This document shows positions 9,017-17,605 of a stretch of DNA of 64,000 bases, in pieces; the first letter of the stretch is position 1, and each line of letters begins with the position of its first letter. The notes under the pieces were generated by a model. The model saw only the letters and a list, made by a program, of their open reading frames with translations. It did no database searches and was not told where the DNA came from. This DNA is from Tibeticola sediminis. Lineage in GTDB: Bacteria; Pseudomonadota; Gammaproteobacteria; Burkholderiales; Burkholderiaceae_C. The position numbers were made by a program, and so were the translations under genes. The stretch is from contig NZ_RKQL01000002.1 of assembly GCF_003843835.1 (NCBI RefSeq), positions 310,001-374,000 of the forward strand, in the 5' to 3' direction.

Positions 9017-11359
9017 ATGGCCCGAAAGCAAGCCCACGGGGCCCCAACGAGCAACGCGACTCTTGCACCGAAGCGCGCGAGCGCCGCCGCTGTCGATCTG
9101 CCGAATCAGGCCGCGCCGCTTGGTGCCAGCGCAGCCCCGGCTCGCGCAGCGCGTCACGGATCGCCGCTGCCCGACGACGGCGGCGCCACCGTGGTGATGG
9201 CCCTCACGCTGGTGCTCGCGCCGGCGCTGGGGGTGCCCAGCGAGGAAATGCTGCAAGACACGCTCAAATCCATGATCGTGGCCTGGGGCACGCTGATCGC
9301 CGCGACCCTGTTTTTTTGGGCGCAGCGCTCGCGCACGGAGCCGCTGCGCTGGCACGGCGCGGTGTGGCTGCCGCTCGCCCTGATGGGCTGGGCGCTGGGC
9401 AGCATGGCCTGGTCGCACACGTATTTGGCGGGGGTCGAGGCGATCCGTTGGGCCATCCTCGCACTGCTCCTGTGGCTGACGCTGCAACTGGCCGATGGGC
9501 CGCGGGTGGACCGCTTGCTGCTCGGCGTGCACGCGGGCGCGGTGGTGGCCTCGGTCTGGGCGGCGCTGCAGTTCTGGGTCGACTTCAGTGGGTTCCCGCA
9601 GGGGCCGAACCCCGCGTCCACCTTCGTGAACCGAAATTTCTTCGCCGAGTTTGCGGTCTGCACGCTGCCGTTCTCGGCGCTGCTGATGCTGCGCACACCC
9701 GCGGGCGCACGGCGCTGGCTGTGGGCTGCGAGTACGGGCTTGACGCTGGTGGCCGTGCTGATGACCGGCACACGCTCGGCCTTGCTGGCACTCGTGTTCG
9801 CTGCTGTGGCGCTGCCGCTCGCGCTGTGGCGGTATCAGGCGGCGCTCGCGGCTTCGGGCTGGCGTGGGCGCGAGCTGGGGCAAGCGGCGGGCGTGGTGCT
9901 CGGGGTGGTTCTGGTGCTGGGCTTCATTCCTACGGGCAACCCCAAACTCTTGGAGGAGAACCGCGTCGAGCATCGGGGTGTCACCGCCATCGAGCGGGCG
10001 CTGGCACGCTCGCGCTCGATGACCGAGGCCGAGGAATACACGCAGCGCTCGTTCTCGATGCGCTGGGGCATGTGGAAGGCCACGACGCGCATGGCGCTCG
10101 CGCACCCGCTCACCGGCGTGGGCGCGGGTGCCTGGGAGGTGGAGATTCCGCGCTACCTGCCGCGCGGCTCACAACTCGAAACCGACTACTACGCCCACAA
10201 TGAGCTGCTGCAACTGCTCGCGGAATATGGGCTGGTCGGCCTGTTGTTCCTGCTCGCTCTGCTGGGCTGGCTCGCGACGGCCGCATGGAGGACCTGGAGC
10301 CGGGCGCTGCCGGACCGTGCGGCCAGCGACGCCCCGCATGGGCAGGACGCGACGGGGGACGGCGTCTTGCGTGCGTTCACGCTGCTCGGGCTCGGGATGT
10401 TCCTGATCGTCAGCAACGCCGGCTTTCCGTGGCGGCTGGCAAGCACCGGCGCCTGGTTCGCGCTGGCGCTGGGCCTGCTGGCGGCGACGGACGCACGCGG
10501 GTTCGCTGCGGGCGATGGGGGCTCGCTGGCGCGCCTCGGGGCCCGCGCGCTGCCGTGGAGTCCGGTGCGCTCGCGTTTGGCGCTCGCGGCGCTGGGGCTC
10601 GCGTTGGCGCTGGCGGCCTACATCAGCCAGCAGGCGGCCGAAGCCGAGCGCAAGATCGTGTACGCGGTCAAGATCGCGCTCACCATCAGCCAATCCGGCG
10701 CGTACAACGACCCCCGCTGGGATGGCCTCAAGCGCGAAATGCTGCAAAGCCTGCGCGAAGGCATCGCCATCAACCCGCACTACCGCAAAATCACTCCCAT
10801 GGCCGCCGACGAAATGGCGCGCTGGGGCGACTGGGCCAACGCCACCTGGGTGTGGGAGTCGGTTCTGGCCTCGCGGCCCTATGTGGTGGCGCTGCTGGCC
10901 AACGTGGCGCGTGGCTATGCGCAGATGGGGCAGATCGACAAGGCCGTGGTGTTGCTCATGCGCGCGCGCGATATTCAGCCGGAGGCGCCCTCGCTCGACT
11001 CACTCGAAGTGATTCTGCTCAGCCGCAGCGGCCGCGAAGTCGAGGCCTACTCCCTTGCCAAACGCCTGGTGGAGCAGGGCCGGTACGACTTCGATTTGCT
11101 CAACGGCGCCTATGTGCTCGGCGGCCGCGCGAAGGACTGGCCGCTGGCGCTGCGCGCGCTCGAACTGCGCACCCAGCGCTGGCCCCAATATGCGATCGAC
11201 GGCTTCCTCAAGAGCGGCGACATCTGGGCCGCCGACAACAGCGTGCATGACGAGGCCAAGGCACTGGCCGCGTACCGTGCTGCGCTGGCGGCGGCGCTTC
11301 CTGAGCAAAAAGGCGCGGTGCGCGACCGCATTCCGGAGCCGTATCGCAGCCGGCTGTGA
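9017..11359 (+). CDS. O-antigen ligase family membrane protein with C-terminal repeat domain (PglL-like)
   Basis: Polytopic inner-membrane protein of 780 residues. After a roughly 50-residue hydrophilic N-terminus there are about ten to twelve hydrophobic segments up to residue about 545. The Wzy_C/ligase signature is present near 393 as AHNELLQLLAEYGLVG, after a large loop that starts around 310-330. The last 240 residues are soluble and look like TPR-type helices (ARGYAQMGQIDKAVVLLMRA). This architecture occurs in O-antigen ligases and in PglL-type O-oligosaccharyltransferases, which transfer lipid-linked glycans to lipid A or to pilin and other proteins. No glycan cluster is nearby to decide between them. 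A repeat element separates it from the convergent ygfZ. Confidence 0.8.
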   Translation: MARKQAHGAPTSNATLAPKRASAAAVDLPNQAAPLGASAAPARAARHGSPLPDDGGATVVMALTLVLAPALGVPSEEMLQDTLKSMIVAWGTLIAATLFFWAQRSRTEPLRWHGAVWLPLALMGWALGSMAWSHTYLAGVEAIRWAILALLLWLTLQLADGPRVDRLLLGVHAGAVVASVWAALQFWVDFSGFPQGPNPASTFVNRNFFAEFAVCTLPFSALLMLRTPAGARRWLWAASTGLTLVAVLMTGTRSALLALVFAAVALPLALWRYQAALAASGWRGRELGQAAGVVLGVVLVLGFIPTGNPKLLEENRVEHRGVTAIERALARSRSMTEAEEYTQRSFSMRWGMWKATTRMALAHPLTGVGAGAWEVEIPRYLPRGSQLETDYYAHNELLQLLAEYGLVGLLFLLALLGWLATAAWRTWSRALPDRAASDAPHGQDATGDGVLRAFTLLGLGMFLIVSNAGFPWRLASTGAWFALALGLLAATDARGFAAGDGGSLARLGARALPWSPVRSRLALAALGLALALAAYISQQAAEAERKIVYAVKIALTISQSGAYNDPRWDGLKREMLQSLREGIAINPHYRKITPMAADEMARWGDWANATWVWESVLASRPYVVALLANVARGYAQMGQIDKAVVLLMRARDIQPEAPSLDSLEVILLSRSGREVEAYSLAKRLVEQGRYDFDLLNGAYVLGGRAKDWPLALRALELRTQRWPQYAIDGFLKSGDIWAADNSVHDEAKALAAYRAALAAALPEQKGAVRDRIPEPYRSRL

Positions 11360-11388
11360 GCGCGGCGCCGCCTCCGCGCGTCGGCTCA

Positions 11389-11625
11389 GCCTAAATCCGG
11401 CAGTTGGGCGCGCCCGTGCGGGCCGTCATCGGGCGCGCGGGCAAGGCGCAAACCACAGCCATGGCGGGCGCCATGGCGAGGATTTGCAACGCTGCCCCCG
11501 GGCCCGAAGGCGGCTCGAACGGGCGCGCAGCGCTCACCCAAGCGGTGAAGGGCCTGCGCACCGAAAATTGTTGAAAAATCAACACCTTGATTTTCGCGAG
11601 AAGCGGTCAACTGCCGGATTTAGGC
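11389..11625. repeat. palindromic element E (third arm type), 237 bp
   Basis: Bounded by perfect 18-bp inverted repeats: GCCTAAATCCGGCAGTTG (11389-11406) and its complement (11608-11625); allowing one mismatch they extend to about 22 bp. Inside, at 11445-11491, lies the same 47-bp core as in the other elements of the window, here with the stem GCCATGGC-GGGC-GCCATGGC. Unlike the others the core is off-centre (56 bp left, 134 bp right), so the right half seems to hold about 78 extra bp. It fills the gap between two convergent genes and holds no gene. Confidence 0.85.
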
Positions 11626-11635
11626 TCAGTGGCGA

Positions 11636-12568
11636 TCAGACGTCGGCCAAGAGCGCGTAGGGCAGGGGACGCAGCGACAATGCCGGTCCATCCGCGGCGC
11701 CCAGGTGCAGGTCGGCGGCCTCGGCCGCGCTGATCTGCAACGAGGCGATGGCATCAAAGCCGCCGAAAGGCGAGGGGGCTGCTTGCGCCACCAGCCCGCA
11801 GGGCTGCTCGGGGTCGGCCGCGCGGAACACCTCCTGGCCCGCGCGAAGCTCGACTTCCCCGTGCACGAGATAGCCCCGGCGTTTGAGCACGCCCCGGAAC
11901 TGGCTGCGCGCAACCACCTCTTGGCCCGGATAGCAGCCCTTCTTGAAGTTCACGCCGCCAACCGACTCGTAATTGAGCATCTGCGGCACGAACTGGTCGG
12001 AAATCGCTGCGCTGACCCAGGCCACACCGCTTTGGACCTCGGCCCATTGCCAGAGGACGGGGTCGAGTTCCGCCCCGGCGGGCGCGGGCGTGCCGCGCGG
12101 GGCGATCCAGAGCGCGCGGGATAGGCTGGGCGCTGGATGCAGAAAAACCAGTTTTCCCGAGCCAAAATCCTTGCACGCCAGCGTCTTTCGGTCTTCTTCT
12201 GCTATCGAAGAAAGAGCATTCCCAAGCAGGCCGCGCAGTTCGTAGGCGGGGCTGGCATCGCTCAGGCGCACCTTGGCGCGCAGCACGAACATCGACAGTC
12301 GCTTGAGCGTGGTCTGCAGCACGTCGGCCTGACAGACCAGCAGGATTTCTTGCGGCGTGGGCTTGATGCCGATGAAGCTCGCCAGCATGCGGCCCTTGGG
12401 CGAGCAAAACGCCGCCAAGCGCGCCTCATCGGGCCCGAGCAGCAGGAAATCCTGCGTCAGCTGGCCGTGCAGAAAGCGCGCGGCGTCTTCGCCTTCGGCA
12501 CGAATCACGCCCAGTTGCGGCAACGCAGCCACGCCATGGAGGGAGAGGGGGGGAGTCCGTTCATTCAT
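11636..12568 (-). CDS. ygfZ: YgfZ/GcvT-domain folate-binding Fe-S assembly protein
   Basis: Folate-dependent protein that helps assembly or repair of some Fe-S enzymes. The diagnostic motif KGCYPGQE is present (NFKKGCYPGQEVV), with the conserved cysteine, in a GcvT-like fold of about 310 residues. The start is uncertain: M at 12568 (MNERTPPLSLHG) is used here, while two adjacent ATGs near 12580-12583 (MMQASMNER) and one at 12664 are in frame; the last would overlap the divergent mltG start. The homology begins around LHGVAALPQLGVI, so any of the first three could be right. It is divergent from mltG. Confidence 0.9.
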   Translation of the reverse strand: MNERTPPLSLHGVAALPQLGVIRAEGEDAARFLHGQLTQDFLLLGPDEARLAAFCSPKGRMLASFIGIKPTPQEILLVCQADVLQTTLKRLSMFVLRAKVRLSDASPAYELRGLLGNALSSIAEEDRKTLACKDFGSGKLVFLHPAPSLSRALWIAPRGTPAPAGAELDPVLWQWAEVQSGVAWVSAAISDQFVPQMLNYESVGGVNFKKGCYPGQEVVARSQFRGVLKRRGYLVHGEVELRAGQEVFRAADPEQPCGLVAQAAPSPFGGFDAIASLQISAAEAADLHLGAADGPALSLRPLPYALLADV

Positions 12569-12642
12569 CGACGCTTGCATCATGCCCTGAATTATGATGA
12601 TCGATTGTCTTCGAGCCAGTTTCCCATGAAGGTAGCAGCGTC

Positions 12643-13626
12643 GTGCGTCGGGTCTTGAAAGCACTGTGGGTCACGGTGCTGCTGCTGGGCGGCGCGGGCC
12701 TGTGGTGGATCCACCAGCCGCTGCCGATTTCGGGCGAGGCGGTCGATCTCTCGATCGAGCCCGGCACGCCCCCGCGTGCGGTCGCGCAAGCCGTAGCCGA
12801 TGCGGGCGTGCCGGTGTCACCGCTCGCGCTGTATGCCTGGTTTCGGCTCTCAGGCCAGGCACGGCAGATCCGGGCGGGCAATTACGCGCTCGAACCGGGC
12901 ACCACGCCGCGCTCGCTCCTGCGCAAGCTCGTGCGCGGCGAGGAGAGCTTGCGCACTCTCACCATCGTCGAAGGCTGGAACTGGCGACAGGTGCGCGCCG
13001 CGCTGGCGCAAGCCTCCGACCTGCGGGCCGACAGCCGGGCACTGGACGACGCCACCCTCATGCAGGCGCTGGGTCGGCCGGGCGTGGCACCCGAGGGCCG
13101 CTTCTTCCCCGACACCTACACCTATGCCAAAGGCGCCAGCGACCTCAGCATCCTGGCGCGGGCGATGCGGGCCATGGACCACCAACTCGCCGCGGCCTGG
13201 GCGCTGCGTGCCAGCGACCTGCCGCTCGCCAGCGCTGAAGAGGCGCTCATCCTCGCGAGCATCATCGAGAAAGAAACCGCCCGCGAGCAAGACCGCCGCT
13301 TGATTGCCGGCGTGTTCATCAACCGGTTGCGCCGCGGTATGCCGCTGCAGACCGATCCAACGGTGATCTACGGGCTCGGCGAGCGCTTCGACGGAAACCT
13401 GCGCAAGCGCGACCTGCAGACCGACACGCCCTGGAACACCTACACCCGCAGCGGCCTGCCGCCCACGCCGATCGCCATGCCTGGGCGCGCTTCGCTGCTT
13501 GCCGCCGTGCAGCCCGCAACCACCGACGCGATTTACTTCGTCGCGCGCGGCGATGGCAGCAGTCACTTCAGCGCCACGCTCGAAGAACACAACCGAGCGG
13601 TCAACCGGTATCAGCGCGGACAATAG
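12643..13626 (+). CDS. mltG: endolytic murein transglycosylase MltG
   Basis: Inner-membrane lytic transglycosylase (YceG family) that cuts nascent glycan strands and acts as a terminase. One N-terminal membrane segment ([16 protein letters not shown], about 8-23) anchors a periplasmic LysM-like plus catalytic part. The catalytic glutamate is in ASIIEKETA, and the family block [14 protein letters not shown] is near the C-terminus. Length 327 is normal. The start is GTG at 12643 with AAGGT about 10 bp upstream; the ATG at 12626 is in another frame. First gene of mltG-tmk-holB-pilZ-tatD. Confidence 0.93.
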   Translation: MRRVLKALWVTVLLLGGAGLWWIHQPLPISGEAVDLSIEPGTPPRAVAQAVADAGVPVSPLALYAWFRLSGQARQIRAGNYALEPGTTPRSLLRKLVRGEESLRTLTIVEGWNWRQVRAALAQASDLRADSRALDDATLMQALGRPGVAPEGRFFPDTYTYAKGASDLSILARAMRAMDHQLAAAWALRASDLPLASAEEALILASIIEKETAREQDRRLIAGVFINRLRRGMPLQTDPTVIYGLGERFDGNLRKRDLQTDTPWNTYTRSGLPPTPIAMPGRASLLAAVQPATTDAIYFVARGDGSSHFSATLEEHNRAVNRYQRGQ

Positions 13627-13631
13627 CCCCC

Positions 13632-14375
13632 ATGACGATCCGTACCCCCATGATCGAGACGCCGCGCGGCTGCTTCATCAGCTTTGAAGGCATCGACGGC
13701 GCAGGTAAGTCGACGCATATCGAGCCCTTGGCGCAATGGCTGCGCGAACGCGGGCAGACAGTCGTGGTGACCCGGGAGCCGGGCGGCACGCCGCTTGCGG
13801 AGGCGCTTCGTTCCATGGTCCTTCACGACGCGATGGACACCTTGACCGAGGCGCTGCTGGTCTTTGCCGCGCGGCGCGACCATCTGCTGCGGGTCATCGT
13901 TCCGGCGCTCGATCGTGGCGCGGTGGTCTTGTGCGACCGGTTCACCGATGCCAGCTTCGCCTACCAGGGCGCGGGCCGGGGCTTGTCGGACGACATGCTC
14001 ACCCAGCTCGAGCATTGGGTGCAGAGCGTTCCGGATACGCCCGGCGACCCCGCCCGAGCAACCGGTGGCGCAGCCTCGGAACCCAAGGCTGCGTCGGAAG
14101 CTCAGCGCTGGATCGAGCCGGATCTGACGCTTTGGTTCGACATCACGCCAGAACAGGCCGCCGAGCGGCTCGCCCGCGCCCGCACACCTGACCGCTTCGA
14201 GGCCGAAACCCTCGGATTTTTCGAGCGCGTGCGGCTTGGCTACGCCCGGCGCGCGCAAGCGGCGGCCGGTCGGATCGTGCGCGTCGATGCCGCGCAGCCA
14301 CCGGAGCTCGTCTGGCATCAGGTCACCGAAGCCGTCGCCAGCCGCTGGCCGCTGCCCTCTGGCCGCTGCAAGTGA
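13632..14375 (+). CDS. tmk: thymidylate kinase with a small internal insertion
   Basis: Converts dTMP to dTDP with ATP. Visible are the P-loop [11 protein letters not shown], the DRF-type motif [13 protein letters not shown] and the lid region RARTPDRFE. At 247 residues it is longer than most homologues (about 205-215). Part of the excess is a Pro/Ala/Gly-rich stretch of about 30 residues (roughly 132-160, from [12 protein letters not shown] to EAQRW) placed just before the [11 protein letters not shown] strand. The start at 13632 follows the mltG stop by 5 bp; an in-frame ATG at 13650 is an alternative. Coupled to holB downstream. Confidence 0.93.
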   Translation: MTIRTPMIETPRGCFISFEGIDGAGKSTHIEPLAQWLRERGQTVVVTREPGGTPLAEALRSMVLHDAMDTLTEALLVFAARRDHLLRVIVPALDRGAVVLCDRFTDASFAYQGAGRGLSDDMLTQLEHWVQSVPDTPGDPARATGGAASEPKAASEAQRWIEPDLTLWFDITPEQAAERLARARTPDRFEAETLGFFERVRLGYARRAQAAAGRIVRVDAAQPPELVWHQVTEAVASRWPLPSGRCK

Positions 14376-14412
14376 ACACACTTGGCCACCCTCTCCTGGA
14401 TGTTGCTTGCCC

Positions 14413-15426
14413 ATGCCGACCCTGCCGCCTTGGTTGATGCCCGCTCTGGCGCAGCTTCTGGAGCGCCGCGGTCACGCGTTTTTGATTCTCGGACCGAGTG
14501 GACTCGGCCAGCGGGAGCTGGCCCTGGCGCTGGCTCAGGCCTGGCTGTGTGATGCACCGACGGCCGACGGGGCTTGCGGTGCCTGTGCCAGCTGCCATGC
14601 AATCGAAGTCCGCGCGCATGCGGACCTGGCCGTGCTGATGCCCGAGACTGATCTGCTGGCACTCGGCTGGCCCTTGCCCGAGAAGGCGCAGGCGGACATC
14701 GATGAGAAGCGCCGCAAGCCCAGCGCCGAAATCCGCGTCGAGGTTCTGCGCGACGCCATCGAGTTTTCCCAACGCACCAGCGCCCGCGGTCGAGGCAAAG
14801 TGGTGCTGATCGACCCCGCCGACCGGATGAACGAAATCGCTGCCAACGCTCTGCTCAAGACGCTCGAGGAACCCGCGGGAGAAACGCGCTTCGTGCTGGC
14901 CACGCAGGCTGCGCACCGCTTGCCCGCGACGATCCGCAGCCGTTGCCAAAGCGTCAGTCTCGCTTGGCCCAGCAGCGCAGAGGTGCTTCCGTGGCTGGAG
15001 CGGCAGGGCGTCGCGGCCGAGGACGCGCGCGCCTTTCTGCGCTTGGCCGGTGGCCTGCCCTTCGAGGCGCTGCGCCTCGCGCAAGGAGATCGCAGCGCCG
15101 CGCAGTGGGCGGCGATGCCCGCGGCTTTGGCCCGTGGCGACGCATCCGCCTTGAGCGGCTTGACGCTCGCCCAATCGATCTCGTTCCTGCAAAAACTGTC
15201 GGTCGACCTGATGACTCGTCGTCTGGGTGGCCCACCGCGGTTTTTTGAGCCCCAGGATCTCCCTGTGGCCCGAGCGGAGGTGGACTCGGCTGCGGCGCTC
15301 GCTGCCTTGAGCGCCTGGGCCAAGGCGCTCTTGCGCGCTGCGGAAACAGCAGACCACCCGTTTCAGCCGGCTCTGGCTCTGGAAGCCCTCGCTGCACAGG
15401 CCCACAAAGTCCTGCGCATGGCCTAA
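14413..15426 (+). CDS. holB: DNA polymerase III delta' subunit
   Basis: Clamp-loader delta' subunit, 337 residues. It has the AAA+ fold with a degenerate Walker A (GPSGLGQREL, lacking the lysine, as expected for an ATPase-dead delta'), four zinc-ligand cysteines in CDAPTADGACGACASC, and the sensor region LLKTLEEPAGETRFVLAT. The ATG at 14413 gives the MPTLPPWLMPAL start; the frame is open further upstream only as an overlap with tmk. The order tmk-holB-pilZ-tatD is common in proteobacteria. Confidence 0.93.
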   Translation: MPTLPPWLMPALAQLLERRGHAFLILGPSGLGQRELALALAQAWLCDAPTADGACGACASCHAIEVRAHADLAVLMPETDLLALGWPLPEKAQADIDEKRRKPSAEIRVEVLRDAIEFSQRTSARGRGKVVLIDPADRMNEIAANALLKTLEEPAGETRFVLATQAAHRLPATIRSRCQSVSLAWPSSAEVLPWLERQGVAAEDARAFLRLAGGLPFEALRLAQGDRSAAQWAAMPAALARGDASALSGLTLAQSISFLQKLSVDLMTRRLGGPPRFFEPQDLPVARAEVDSAAALAALSAWAKALLRAAETADHPFQPALALEALAAQAHKVLRMA

Positions 15427-15435
15427 ACTTCGCAC

Positions 15436-15804
15436 ATGTCCACGCCGCCCGCCGCTTCCTCAGCCGCTTCGCGCTCGAACGTCATCCAACTCGCCATCAA
15501 GGAGAAGGCGGCTTTGTATGCCGCCTACATCCCCTTGTTCAAGGACGGGGGCATCTTCGTTCCAACCGCCAAGGAGTACCAGCTTGGCGACACCATCTAC
15601 ATGCTGCTGACGCTGCCCGACGATCCGCAGCGTTACCCGGTGGCCGGCACCGTGGCCTGGATCACGCCTCGAGCTTCGGGCACCCGCACCCAGGGGGTCG
15701 GGGTCCGTTTGCCCAGCGACGAAAAGTCGCGGCAACTCAAAATCAAAATCGAGCAGATGCTGGGCGCGCACTTGGCATCCGAGCGCCCAACCCAAACCCT
15801 CTGA
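15436..15804 (+). CDS. pilZ: PilZ-domain protein (type IV pilus type)
   Basis: Single PilZ domain protein of 122 residues. It lacks the RxxxR and D/NxSxxG c-di-GMP-binding motifs of canonical PilZ proteins; the corresponding site reads FKDGGIFVPT. This is typical of the orphan PilZ linked to type IV pilus biogenesis, which works with PilB and FimX rather than binding c-di-GMP directly. Located 9 bp after holB and before tatD, the standard order for this class. Confidence 0.9.
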   Translation: MSTPPAASSAASRSNVIQLAIKEKAALYAAYIPLFKDGGIFVPTAKEYQLGDTIYMLLTLPDDPQRYPVAGTVAWITPRASGTRTQGVGVRLPSDEKSRQLKIKIEQMLGAHLASERPTQTL

Positions 15805-15873
15805 ACGGGGCCCGCGTCAGCCGGTCCTGGGCGCTGGCGGTGAAGCGCATGCGTCAGCCCGCCCGGGCGCGCC

Positions 15874-15890
15874 CAACCGCCGGATTTAGG
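15874..15890. repeat. solitary end of an E-type element
   Basis: CAACCGCCGGATTTAGG matches the right terminal repeat of the element at 11389-11625 with one mismatch in 17 bp. No partner arm or 47-bp core lies nearby, so it looks like a remnant. It sits between pilZ and tatD. Confidence 0.5.
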
Positions 15891-15912
15891 TCGAACCCCT
15901 TTGCAGCCCTTC

Positions 15913-16722
15913 ATGTTTACCGACTCACACTGTCATCTGACTTTTCCTCAGCTCGCGGAGAATTTCGCGTCCATACGCGCGCAAATGCGCGAGGCCCGAG
16001 TCACGCGCGCCCTGTGCATCTGCACCACCATCGAAGAATTTGACGACGTCCACGCGCTCGCGCTTCGCGACGAGGGTATCTGGGCCTCGGTGGGCGTCCA
16101 TCCCGACAACGAGGGGGTGACCGAACCTTCCATAGCCGACCTCGTGGAGCGTGCGGCCAAGCCGCGGGTGGTCGCGATCGGCGAGACCGGCCTCGACTAC
16201 TACGACCTCGAAGGCCGCAAAGGCGGTCGTGGTATCGAGGCCCTCGAATGGCAGCGCGATCGCTTTCGCACACATATCCGGGCCGCACAACGAGCCGGCG
16301 TACCGCTGGTGATCCATAGCCGCTCGGCAGCCGAAGACACCTTGAGCATTCTTCGGGAAGAGGGGGAGGGGCAGGGCAGTGGCGCCGGCGGCGTGTTTCA
16401 CTGCTTCACCGAGTCGATGGAGGTCGCGCGCCAGGTGCTCGATCTCGGCTACTTCATTTCGTTTTCAGGCATCGTGACCTTCAAAAACGCGATCGCCCTG
16501 CAAGAAGTGGCGCGCTTCGTCCCAGATGACCGCTTGCTGATCGAAACCGACAGTCCTTATCTGGCACCCACGCCGCATCGAGGCAAGCTCAACACGCCGG
16601 CCTATGTGCCACTGGTGGCGGCGAAGCTGGCGGAACTGCGCGGCAGCGATCCCGAGGCGATCGGCGCGCTGACCAGCGCCAATTTCGATCGGCTGTTTTC
16701 GCGGGTGCGTGAACATGGCTGA
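15913..16722 (+). CDS. tatD: TatD-family metal-dependent hydrolase/DNase
   Basis: Amidohydrolase-fold nuclease of 269 residues. Metal-binding signatures are in order: DSHCHL at the N-terminus, GETGLDYYD, VIHSRSA, VFHCFTE and IETDSPYLAPTPHRGK. TatD/YcfH proteins act as 3'-5' exonucleases or deaminating-end nucleases on damaged DNA. The ATG at 15913 places DSHCHL at residues 4-9 as in relatives; a TTG at 15901 is the only nearby upstream option. The stop overlaps the start of the ankyrin-repeat gene. Confidence 0.93.
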   Translation: MFTDSHCHLTFPQLAENFASIRAQMREARVTRALCICTTIEEFDDVHALALRDEGIWASVGVHPDNEGVTEPSIADLVERAAKPRVVAIGETGLDYYDLEGRKGGRGIEALEWQRDRFRTHIRAAQRAGVPLVIHSRSAAEDTLSILREEGEGQGSGAGGVFHCFTESMEVARQVLDLGYFISFSGIVTFKNAIALQEVARFVPDDRLLIETDSPYLAPTPHRGKLNTPAYVPLVAAKLAELRGSDPEAIGALTSANFDRLFSRVREHG

Positions 16723-17398
16723 GCGCTTTCGGCATTGGCAGCCGCGCCGCCGCACGCTGTGGCTCGGCGCGCTGGCGGCGACGGTTTTCGGGCTCGCGGA
16801 AGCCGGCTCCTATGAGGATTTCTTCACGGCCGTGTTGCGCGACGACGCCGATTCCGTTCGGCGGCTGTTGCAGCGCGGGTTCGATCCGAACACGCCGAAC
16901 CCCGAAGGCGAAACCGCGCTGTTGATGGCGATTCGCGAAGGCTCGCGGCAAGTGGTCGAGTTGCTATTGGACGTTCCGGCCGTGGACGTCGAGCGGCGCA
17001 ACCACCATGACGAGAGTCCATTGATGCTCGCCGCGATCAAAGGCGAACGCGCTTGGGTACAGCGATTGATCGCCCGCGACGCGGACGTCAACAAGCCGGG
17101 TTGGACGCCGCTGCACTATGCGGCCAGCCGAGGCCATGTCGAAATCATGCAGCTCCTGCTCGATGAGCATGCGTACATCGACGCCGCGTCCCCCAATGGA
17201 ACGACGCCCTTGATGATGGCCGCCCGGTACGGCACGCCGGCGGCCGTCAAGTTGTTGCTCGAAGAAGGCGCAGATCCGAGCTTGAAAAACGATTTGGGGC
17301 TGACCGCGATCGACTTTGCGCAGATGGCAAAAAACGCAGAGTCCGCAGAACTGATCGCCGCATTCATCCGTGCCCGGCGGCCCAAGGGCGAATGGTGA
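16715..17398 (+). CDS. secreted ankyrin-repeat protein
   Basis: Protein of 227 residues with an N-terminal signal or anchor (RRRTLWLGALAATVFGLAEA) followed by four to five ankyrin repeats, for example ETALLMAIREGSRQVVELLL, TPLHYAASRGHVEIMQLLL and TPLMMAARYGTPAAVKLLL. Ankyrin repeats mediate protein binding; the partner is unknown, but the signal sequence points to the periplasm. The ATG at 16715 overlaps the tatD stop (ATGGCTGA), so it is translationally coupled; a GTG at 16709 would add two residues. Confidence 0.85.
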   Translation: MAERFRHWQPRRRTLWLGALAATVFGLAEAGSYEDFFTAVLRDDADSVRRLLQRGFDPNTPNPEGETALLMAIREGSRQVVELLLDVPAVDVERRNHHDESPLMLAAIKGERAWVQRLIARDADVNKPGWTPLHYAASRGHVEIMQLLLDEHAYIDAASPNGTTPLMMAARYGTPAAVKLLLEEGADPSLKNDLGLTAIDFAQMAKNAESAELIAAFIRARRPKGEW

Positions 17399-17458
17399 GC
17401 CGCATTGGCCATTCGGTCCTGGCGGGGATGGCTGACCGATGCGATCCCGGCGATCGCC

Positions 17459-17586
17459 TTGCTGGGTTATACGATGTATATTATGTAAAGTCATAAATGA
17501 CGTCTGCACAGGCGTCCATGCAAAGCCTGTGTTCCCGCCACTGCTCCGACCTCACCACAAAAAAGCCACCCGAAGGTGGCTTTTTC
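17459..17586 (+). ncRNA. possible small RNA (promoter, hairpin, terminator) between two genes
   Basis: This 200-bp gap is AT-rich against its surroundings. TTGCTG (17459-17464) and the -10-like TATTAT (17479-17484) could start a rightward transcript near 17490. It would contain GTCATAAATGAC (17490-17501), a CACAGGC/GCCTGTG stem (17507-17531) and end at the strong terminator hairpin 17557-17585. The spacing of the promoter elements is short (14 bp), and the terminator also serves the gene on the other strand, so an RNA here is only a suggestion. Confidence 0.25.
17557..17585 (-). terminator. bidirectional Rho-independent terminator
   Basis: AAAAAGCCACC-CGAA-GGTGGCTTTTT forms a perfect hairpin with A-tract on the left and T-tract on the right, so it works in either direction. 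Its main user is the ABC binding-protein gene on the minus strand, which ends 20 bp away. Confidence 0.9.
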
Positions 17587-17605
17587 TTCGTGTATCGGCC
17601 GAAGA

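Noticed and set aside
11568-11583. GTTGAAAAATCAAC as a possible FNR box
   Set aside because: The spacing of the half-sites differs from TTGAT-N4-ATCAA and it lies inside element E between two convergent gene ends.
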